The notes under the pieces: model-generated
Told to the model about the DNA's origin: nothing
The model's database searches: none
What the model saw: the letters and a program-made list of their open reading frames with translations, nothing else
Shown here: positions 1-4,977 of the stretch, piece after piece
Layout of the letters: every line of letters starts with the position of its first letter
Position numbering within the stretch: position 1 is the stretch's first letter
Source: Clostridiaceae bacterium
GTDB lineage: Bacteria; Bacillota; Clostridia; Oscillospirales; Acutalibacteraceae
Reading direction: 5' to 3'
Assembly (NCBI GenBank): GCA_016303035.1
Contig: JAEDML010000036.1
Coordinates: 1 to 10,040, forward strand
Length of the DNA: 10,040 nucleotides
Position numbers and translations under genes: made by a program

Positions 1-865
1 CTTCAACCGGTTGTAAATTTTCCGACATGGTTTTAATAACCTCCTTTATTATACCCGCCGGCGTAGATGCACCGGCGACAACCCCAATGGATTCACAGCC
101 CGCAAAAAACTCAGGATTGATTTCATCCGCGGTTTCAACGAGACAAGTTCTGTCGCAATTAAGTCTGCACACGTCAAAAAGCTTTGCCGTATTTGAGCTG
201 TGCCGCCCGCCGATGACAACCATAGCATCGCTTACGGCGGAAAGCTCATACGCCTCTTTCTGACGCATTGAGGTAGCATTACATATTGTATCAAAAACTT
301 CGGCATTTGTACATACTTTTTTTAATTTTTTTTGGCATTCGTCCCAAATTTTTTCGTTAAAAGTGGTTTGAGAAACAAAAATTACAGATTTTCCGACAAA
401 ATTTTCCTTTTCACGCAGTAAATTATCAAGCTCCTCGGTACCCGATACGACATAAGTCTCCCCTGCCGAGTGCCCTTTGATACCTATAACCTCCTGATGA
501 TTGCGGTCGCCTGCGATTATAACAACAGTGCCGTCACCGCTCTTATCCGCTACGGTTTTCTGAATTTTGGATACAAACGGACAGGTGGCGTCCACCGTTT
601 CAATTCCCTTTTCTCTTATTAAATCGTAAACCGCCTTGCCTACCCCGTGGGAACGAATAACTAAAACCTCATCATCTCCTGCATCATAGGGACTGTCAAC
701 CGTTCTGACGCCGCGAGCTTCAAGCTCCCTGACTATCTGGGGATTGTGTATTATCGGTCCTAAGGTGCAAACCCTTTTACCCTCCTCAACAAGGCGGTAA
801 ACCGTTTGTACCGCGCGGTTTACGCCGAAACAAAATCCGGCGGTTTTTGCAAGTGTTATCTTCAA
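1..865 (-). CDS. ispH: 4-hydroxy-3-methylbut-2-enyl diphosphate reductase (IspH/LytB), partial, runs off the left edge
   Basis: IspH is the cytosolic [4Fe-4S] enzyme that reduces HMBPP to IPP and DMAPP, the last step of the MEP isoprenoid pathway. I translated 288 uninterrupted codons. Visible family residues are the three cluster cysteines, C12 (in GFCFGV), C95 (in ATCPFV) and C195 (in TICNAT); the substrate-pocket histidines H40, H73 and H123; the acid-base E125 (HQEVIG); T168; the SSN segment at 223-225; and S267 (GASTPAG). The start is TTG at 865-863, which gives the family N-terminus KITLAKTAGFCFGV and overlaps the cmk stop in TTGA, so translation is probably coupled. Only a weak AGG precedes it. 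The catalytic domain is complete near residue 280 and the frame is still open at base 1 (SENLQPVE). That is longer than a stand-alone enzyme needs and fits the clostridial IspH-ribosomal S1 fusion, but this is inferred because the rest is outside the window. Confidence 0.95.
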   Translation of the reverse strand, partial: MKITLAKTAGFCFGVNRAVQTVYRLVEEGKRVCTLGPIIHNPQIVRELEARGVRTVDSPYDAGDDEVLVIRSHGVGKAVYDLIREKGIETVDATCPFVSKIQKTVADKSGDGTVVIIAGDRNHQEVIGIKGHSAGETYVVSGTEELDNLLREKENFVGKSVIFVSQTTFNEKIWDECQKKLKKVCTNAEVFDTICNATSMRQKEAYELSAVSDAMVVIGGRHSSNTAKLFDVCRLNCDRTCLVETADEINPEFFAGCESIGVVAGASTPAGIIKEVIKTMSENLQPVE

Positions 866-1536
866 TCTGCGGCGCCTGTCCTTTCGTTGATAATTTTCAA
901 TATTAGCTCAAGCGACTGTTCGTGGTCGCATTCCGTAGTATCGGCAAGGACTGCGTCCTCCGCTTTTTTTAACGGAGCGGCCGCACGGTGTGAATCGTCA
1001 TAATCCCTTTGTACCATATCGTTGTAGACCGACTGATAATCGGTTTCAATGCCCTTTTCGCAAAGCTCCTTATATCTGCGCTCGGCGCGCGCTTCGGCAG
1101 AGGCGGTAAGGAAAATTTTAACGGTAGCGTCGGGTAATACCACGGTGCCGATATCGCGCCCATCCATAACTACATTGTTTTCCCGCGCGAGTCTTCTCTG
1201 CATATCAAGCAGAAAAGCCCTTACCTGCGGCTTTGCCGATACGGCAGACGCCATTTTAGAGGCTGACGGAGTGCGGATTTTATCCGACACATCGCTTCCG
1301 TCAAGAAACACGCGCTGTTCGCCGTTTATAAAGCGTATATCAACTGAAGTGCTTTTTAAAACTCCGTCTATATCGCAGTCAAGCGCGCCGTCATATCCCG
1401 ATTCCGAAAATTTAAGCCCCACAGCGCGGTAAAGCGCGCCGGTATCAACATATATGAAACCGAGCCTTTCCGCCGCTTTTCTTGAAAGTGTACTTTTTCC
1501 TGCGCCGGCAGGACCGTCAATCGCTATTGAAATCAT
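862..1536 (-). CDS. cmk: (d)CMP kinase (cytidylate kinase)
   Basis: Cytidylate kinase phosphorylates CMP and dCMP with ATP in the cytosol, feeding CDP/dCDP to RNA, DNA and phospholipid precursor synthesis. The 224-residue length is normal for the bacterial family. Visible motifs in order are the P-loop GPAGAGKST at 8-16, DTGALYR at 31-37 of the CMP site, IRTPSAS at 87-93, MDGRDIGT at 124-131, the Arg-rich lid around 150-154, and QRD-YDDSHRAAAPL at 176-189. The start is ATG with Shine-Dalgarno GAAAGGG (1544-1550) seven bases upstream. It lies 23 bases after the flavoprotein gene, and its TGA overlaps the ispH TTG by four bases, so it sits mid-operon. In several Clostridia a plsC acyltransferase gene lies between cmk and ispH, but there is none here. 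Confidence 0.97.
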   Translation of the reverse strand: MISIAIDGPAGAGKSTLSRKAAERLGFIYVDTGALYRAVGLKFSESGYDGALDCDIDGVLKSTSVDIRFINGEQRVFLDGSDVSDKIRTPSASKMASAVSAKPQVRAFLLDMQRRLARENNVVMDGRDIGTVVLPDATVKIFLTASAEARAERRYKELCEKGIETDYQSVYNDMVQRDYDDSHRAAAPLKKAEDAVLADTTECDHEQSLELILKIINERTGAAD

Positions 1537-1559
1537 ATAAATTCCCTTTCATATAAAAA

Positions 1560-2786
1560 TTAAACGCTGCTTCCTGCAAGATGACCCGTGGAAAACGCAA
1601 TTTGCAGATTAAAGCCGCCGGTATACGCGTCAACATCTATTATCTCGCCTGCGAAAAACAGACCCTTTACAAGCTTGGATTCCATTGTTGCAGGGTTGAT
1701 TTCCTTAACCGAAATACCACCGCGCGTAATTATCGCTTCTTCAATGGGGCGAAATCCCGTTATATGAAGCGTAAGATTTTTTATTACCTCACAAAGCGAA
1801 CGCCGCTGTTCGCGGCTGACATTGTTAACCTTTGTACCTCCGTCAATTCCCGAAAGCGAGACTATTACGGGTATAAGACTTTTAGGCAGAAGCTTATTAA
1901 GCGAATTTGAAAAATCACGGTTCTGTTCCTCCGAAAAGTCCCTTAGTATTCGCTTATCAAGCTGTTCAGCACTAAGCGCCGGCTTTAAATCTATTACTGC
2001 CGTATACTGCTTTTTTTCGATATGCCGAATGTGAGCCGAGGCGCTTAAAACAAGCGGTCCCGATATTCCGAAATGGGTAAATAGCATTTCGCCCATTTCC
2101 GAAAATACCGGTTTTTTTCTGCCCGACTCAAAAACAGAGAGCGTTACATTTTTAAGCGACAGCCCCGAAAGTCTTGTACAAAATCCCTCATGAACCGTCA
2201 AAGGTACAAGAGAAGGCTTTATATCGGTAACGGTATGTCCGAGCTTTGCCGCCATTTTATACCCATCGCCCGCAGAGCCCGTAAGCGGATACGATTTGCC
2301 GCCCGTGCAGAGAATTACCCTGTCCGCCCTTAAAGCATCGCCGTTTTCAAGCACCACTCCGGTTACGGTGCCGCCGTCGGTCAAAATATCACACGCCGAG
2401 GCGTGAAGAAATTTGACTCCGCGTTTCTTTGCCGCCGACACGAGCGCGTCAACAATATCAACCGCCTTATCCGACACGGGAAAAACACGGTTTCCGCGCT
2501 CTGTTTTCAGCGGAACGCCGTTATTTTCAAAAAAACGCATAACTTCCTGCGCGTTGAACTGTGAAAAAGCGGAATAAAGGAATTTAGGATTTTTCGGGAT
2601 ATTTGAAATTAGCGTATCAACATCACAGTTATTGGTAACATTACAGCGGCCCTTGCCGGTAATCATCAGCTTTCGCGCAGGGCGCTCGTTTTTTTCCGCA
2701 ACGGTAACGCGGCTGCCCTTATCTGCCGCGGTGCAGGCCGCCATAAGTCCTGCCGCACCGCCGCCTATTACAACGGTTTCGCTCAA
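1560..2786 (-). CDS. HI0933/BaiN-family NAD(P)/FAD-dependent oxidoreductase
   Basis: This is a flavoprotein of the HI0933-like family (YhiN/BaiN group). Members are variously annotated as aminoacetone oxidase or bile-acid dehydroxylation reductase, and the physiological substrate of most is unknown, so I assign no specific reaction. The 408 residues match the family. Visible features are the N-terminal dinucleotide-binding GGGAAG at 8-13 followed by an acidic strand end (VAEKN, 29-33); GKGRCNVTN at 44-52; TGGKSYPLTGSAGDGY at 161-176; GEMLFTHFGISGP at 232-244; and the C-terminal FAD contact run TRGGISVKEI (354-363), FAGEIIDVDAYTGGFN (378-393) and IAFSTGHLAG. The start is TTG at 2786-2784, supported by a strong Shine-Dalgarno. 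It is the first gene of the left-hand transcription unit, ahead of cmk and ispH, a placement I recall as common in Clostridia. It may be linked only by genomic habit, not by pathway. Confidence 0.9.
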   Translation of the reverse strand: MSETVVIGGGAAGLMAACTAADKGSRVTVAEKNERPARKLMITGKGRCNVTNNCDVDTLISNIPKNPKFLYSAFSQFNAQEVMRFFENNGVPLKTERGNRVFPVSDKAVDIVDALVSAAKKRGVKFLHASACDILTDGGTVTGVVLENGDALRADRVILCTGGKSYPLTGSAGDGYKMAAKLGHTVTDIKPSLVPLTVHEGFCTRLSGLSLKNVTLSVFESGRKKPVFSEMGEMLFTHFGISGPLVLSASAHIRHIEKKQYTAVIDLKPALSAEQLDKRILRDFSEEQNRDFSNSLNKLLPKSLIPVIVSLSGIDGGTKVNNVSREQRRSLCEVIKNLTLHITGFRPIEEAIITRGGISVKEINPATMESKLVKGLFFAGEIIDVDAYTGGFNLQIAFSTGHLAGSSV

Positions 2787-2791
2787 AATAT

Positions 2792-2802
2792 CCCCTCCCT
2801 TT
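2792..2802 (-). promoter_or_regulatory. Shine-Dalgarno fixing the TTG start of the flavoprotein gene
   Basis: The minus strand reads AAAGGGAGGGG and lies five bases before TTG at 2786. No ATG or GTG in this frame is placed as well, and starting here gives the expected SETVVIGGGAAG nucleotide-binding N-terminus. Confidence 0.8.
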
Positions 2803-2804
2803 AA

Positions 2805-2818
2805 AGTATTTTAATACT
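2805..2818. repeat. Short perfect inverted repeat at the predicted transcription start
   Basis: AGTATT and AATACT flank a two-base TT centre. The element lies just downstream of the -10 box at 2824-2829 and covers the expected start point near 2817. That is a typical operator position, but at this length in AT-rich DNA it could be chance. It matches no operator I recognise. Confidence 0.3.
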
Positions 2819-2823
2819 GAATT

Positions 2824-2852
2824 ATTTTACACCAAACTAAGTAAAAAGTAAA
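2824..2852 (-). promoter_or_regulatory. Predicted sigma-A promoter for the flavoprotein-cmk-ispH unit
   Basis: On the minus strand the -35 box is TTTACT (2847-2852, four of six consensus bases), the spacer is 17 bases, and the -10 box is TAAAAT (2824-2829, five of six). It sits between the upstream terminator and the first gene, with transcription expected to start near 2817, leaving a leader of about 30 bases. It is predicted from sequence only. Confidence 0.6.
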
Positions 2853-2861
2853 TTAAAATAA

Positions 2862-2910
2862 AAAAATTTCCGGATTTTAGAGACTCTGGTTATAAAATCC
2901 GGAAATTTTT
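2862..2910 (-). terminator. Strong intrinsic terminator ending the right-hand unit
   Basis: The arms 2862-2879 and 2893-2910 are perfectly complementary over 18 bp, with a CCGG-containing core, around a 13-base loop (2880-2892). Read on the minus strand, the hairpin runs directly into a T-rich tract. It begins at the stop codon of the membrane-protein gene (2909-2911), so it ends that transcript and insulates the promoter at 2824-2852. The arms are A/T-rich at the base, so a plus-strand transcript could also terminate here, but no plus-strand gene is present. Confidence 0.9.
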
Positions 2911-3439
2911 AAATTCTGAAAATTTTTTTAACCTTATCGTGCAGACGCGCCATATAAAGCATTGACATACGCGAAATTGCAATGTCGTAAAAAACAAAGG
3001 CGACATTCCCGACAGCAAGAAAAATGTATGCTCCGTATTTTCCGAGCGCCGAAAAATCATCAACCGAAATATCGAAAAGAAATGAAAAGACACCGTAAAT
3101 AAGCAATACCGCGGCATTAAAAACCGCAAGCTTTAATATCCATTCGACACTCACGCGGTTTATGCGCTCGATAAGCGCCTTTAAAATCGGATAATAACCG
3201 AAAAGGCAGATATACATTAGCCTTGCTTCGGGTTCGGCAAAAAGAAATACCAAAACCGAAGAAACCGCATATGCCGCAAACGCCCATTTGACATTTACCT
3301 CGATAACAATCATTATCATCAGCAGTCCCGCAACGGCAGGGGCGGCGTAGGTAAAATAAGGGAAATATGAAAGCAGCATAAACACGGCGGCAAGTGCCGA
3401 GGTGACGGCGCAAAAGGTAATTTTTGCATTTTGTTTCAA
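2909..3439 (-). CDS. Small polytopic membrane protein, possibly related to ECF transporter S components
   Basis: I do not recognise a named family with confidence. The 176-residue product is mostly hydrophobic, with about five or six likely membrane helices: roughly residues 6-27, 29-48, 52-69, 74-86, 102-123 and 134-156. The short N-terminus is basic and the tail (RLHDKVKKIFRI) is strongly basic, suggesting a cytoplasmic C-terminus by the positive-inside rule. Size and helix count resemble substrate-binding S components of ECF vitamin transporters, but no diagnostic motif is visible, so that is only a guess. I prefer the TTG start at 3439-3437 because AAGGTGAT stands at the right distance before it. 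A GTG at 3448-3446 would add three residues (M-I-Q) but lies inside that ribosome site. It follows the J-domain gene by 16 bases and is last before the terminator. Confidence 0.75.
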   Translation of the reverse strand: MKQNAKITFCAVTSALAAVFMLLSYFPYFTYAAPAVAGLLMIMIVIEVNVKWAFAAYAVSSVLVFLFAEPEARLMYICLFGYYPILKALIERINRVSVEWILKLAVFNAAVLLIYGVFSFLFDISVDDFSALGKYGAYIFLAVGNVAFVFYDIAISRMSMLYMARLHDKVKKIFRI

Positions 3440-3443
3440 CTGT

Positions 3444-3451
3444 ATCACCTT
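3444..3451 (-). promoter_or_regulatory. Shine-Dalgarno deciding TTG over GTG for the membrane-protein gene
   Basis: The minus strand reads AAGGTGAT, a close match to the complement of the 16S 3' end. Its AGGTG core is six bases from TTG at 3439. The competing GTG (3448-3446) is part of this element and has no Shine-Dalgarno of its own upstream. Confidence 0.6.
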
Positions 3452-3455
3452 AGTA

Positions 3456-4070
3456 TTAACAGCAGGGAATTAAATCTCCGCCCATACATTCACAGCAGGA
3501 ATCCGCACACCAGAGATTAAGGCAAAGGTCGCAACCGTCACATCCGCCGCCCGTGCTTCCGTAGGAGCGGTAGGGGTTATTCTGGCGGCGCGTCTGATTC
3601 TGCGCATGGTTTAAGGCATTGCGGTATTCCATATTATTCGGATTCATTCTGCAAGCCGTGGCAAAGCTTGTATACGCCTGGTCAAACCAGCCGCGGCGGT
3701 AAAGCACGGTACCGTTAAGGAAATACCATTCGGCGTCGCGCGACTGCGGCGGAACACCGTCCAGCACCTCCTGAGCCTGTTCAAGCCTGCCCTGATTTAT
3801 AAGACTTCGAACCTCGGGAAATGACGACGCGGAATTTGCGTTATATCCGCCGTTATACGAGCCGCCTTTGTTTTTTCCTGATTTGCGCTCGTTCATAATG
3901 GCGTCATACGCTTCGTTGATTTCCTTCATCTTTTCTCCGGCAAGGTCCGAAAGAGGATTATCGGTATAATTGTCGGGGTGGTATTTTCTTGCAAGCTCAC
4001 GGTAGGCGTTTTTTATTTCATCCTCCGTCGCGTTTTTGGAAACACCGAGAACTGCATACGGGTCGTTCAT
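3456..4070 (-). CDS. J-domain (DnaJ-type) protein with TPR-like middle and cysteine-rich tail
   Basis: The N-terminal J domain (about 1-62) has the YAVLGVSKNATEDEIK opening, helix II AYRELARKYHPD with the Hsp70-stimulating HPD at 31-33, and the helix III end KEINEAYDAIM. It should therefore stimulate DnaK ATPase. A Gly/Asn-rich linker (66-83) follows, then a helical stretch (84-160) containing the TPR-like AWYFLNGTVLYRRG-type helix pair (about 113-142). The last 28 residues (177-204) hold nine cysteines in C-x2-C-x2-C-x4-C-x3-CC-x-C-x7-CC spacing. This is not the CxxCxGxG zinc domain of true DnaJ, which is absent, so I do not call it dnaJ. The ATG overlaps the DUF5685 stop in ATGA, and AAGGAG (4079-4084) lies eight bases upstream, so the two genes are probably translationally coupled. 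The client or metal bound by the tail is unknown. Confidence 0.9.
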   Translation of the reverse strand: MNDPYAVLGVSKNATEDEIKNAYRELARKYHPDNYTDNPLSDLAGEKMKEINEAYDAIMNERKSGKNKGGSYNGGYNANSASSFPEVRSLINQGRLEQAQEVLDGVPPQSRDAEWYFLNGTVLYRRGWFDQAYTSFATACRMNPNNMEYRNALNHAQNQTRRQNNPYRSYGSTGGGCDGCDLCLNLWCADSCCECMGGDLIPCC

Positions 4071-4909
4071 GCGTTTAACTCCTTCTTAAAAGTATCCTCA
4101 AGACCTAAATAAATAATATTCCCGAGAATTGATTTGTATTTTTTTATATTCAGCAGCTCGAAAGCCTTTGCCGCTTCATTGGACGAAAAGTACAGCTGAG
4201 GCACGGCGCGTTTTTTGGCATAATCGGCAATGTCGCCCTCCGCTTCGTATTTAAGCACATTATAACTGCCCGATTTTATATCGGACGGTAAATCGCAGGC
4301 CGCGTCCAAAATATAAATATATCTTCCGAGGCAATATCCCAGCCGTTCAAGCACGCGCTTTTGTACATAATCCTCACTGCAAAGCATTAACAGCTCTGAC
4401 AGAGCCTTAGCCGTAGGGTCCGCCGCCCTGTCAAGCTCACGGCAATTATCCGCTTCAAGCGAGTTTTGAGCGGATATATAGCGCGATACAATATCCTCAA
4501 TTTCGGGATACTGTGCGGCCGCCTTTTTATGGGCGCGTGAAAACACCGGACTTAACAGCATAAAGCCGAGTTTTTTTAAGCCCTTTTCATCTGCTATGTT
4601 ATCCTTAATTTTATAATAAAGCATAACCATTGCCGCGGCTGAGGGCATTTTAAGCCCGTAGTCGCTTTTGCAGTAATTGCATTTTTTAAGGGGATTAAAT
4701 GCACAGCGTTTTCGCTCGACAGCGTCGCAGGAATCGCTCAAAGCCATATTAAGGAGTGCAAGAAAGGTAAAATCATAGCTTAAAGTAAATCTTGAAAGAA
4801 TACCGTAGCTCTTTCCGAGGGAACGGCAAAGCGAACAGTAAACCGCCTTGTACATTTCGTATTCCTTAACCTTAAGCTCGGGCTTTGCAATCCTTATATA
4901 ACCGAACAA
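4067..4909 (-). CDS. DUF5685 family protein, function unknown
   Basis: The N-terminus (FGYIRIAKPELKVKEYE, then YKAVYCSLCRSLG) is what I recall for DUF5685, a Firmicutes family without assigned function. The 280 residues look soluble and mostly helical. Cysteines form two CxxC pairs, C25/C28 and C77/C80, with C61 and C69 between them, a plausible metal or disulfide site. Two acidic segments, DNIADE at 103-108 and DAACDLPSD at 202-210 followed by IKSGSYN, resemble the first and second Asp-rich motifs of all-alpha isoprenoid synthases. That resemblance is my inference. The start is TTG at 4909-4907 with GGGGAGGG seven bases upstream; the next Met (19) would cut off the conserved N-terminus. The gap after uvrA is 68 bases and shows no clear terminator. 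A TAAAAT (4934-4939) could be a -10 box but lacks a convincing -35. The gene overlaps the J-domain gene in ATGA. Confidence 0.85.
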   Translation of the reverse strand: MFGYIRIAKPELKVKEYEMYKAVYCSLCRSLGKSYGILSRFTLSYDFTFLALLNMALSDSCDAVERKRCAFNPLKKCNYCKSDYGLKMPSAAAMVMLYYKIKDNIADEKGLKKLGFMLLSPVFSRAHKKAAAQYPEIEDIVSRYISAQNSLEADNCRELDRAADPTAKALSELLMLCSEDYVQKRVLERLGYCLGRYIYILDAACDLPSDIKSGSYNVLKYEAEGDIADYAKKRAVPQLYFSSNEAAKAFELLNIKKYKSILGNIIYLGLEDTFKKELNA

Positions 4910-4916
4910 TCGCCGT

Positions 4917-4924
4917 CCCTCCCC
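4917..4924 (-). promoter_or_regulatory. Shine-Dalgarno fixing the TTG start of the DUF5685 gene
   Basis: The minus strand reads GGGGAGGG, seven bases before TTG at 4909. No other start codon in the frame has comparable support. Confidence 0.75.
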
Positions 4925-4977
4925 TTTTTCTACATTTTAAACGCTGTTATTGCTTTTTTGATGAATAATGTGTTAAT

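Noticed and set aside
1049..1432. Plus-strand open frames of 60-130 codons opposite cmk, the flavoprotein, uvrA and uvrB (also 1581-1910, 6565-6912, 8368-8619)
   Set aside because: They lie wholly antisense to conserved genes, show no family resemblance or plausible ribosome sites, and are expected by chance opposite long coding regions.
2820..2908. Small RNA or riboswitch in the intergenic region between the two units
   Set aside because: The structure is fully explained by an intrinsic terminator and a promoter. No conserved aptamer-like core is visible and the leader is only about 30 bases.
3440..3448. GTG start for the membrane protein
   Set aside because: The GTG is part of AAGGTGAT, which itself is well placed to serve the TTG at 3439. 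No ribosome site lies upstream of the GTG.
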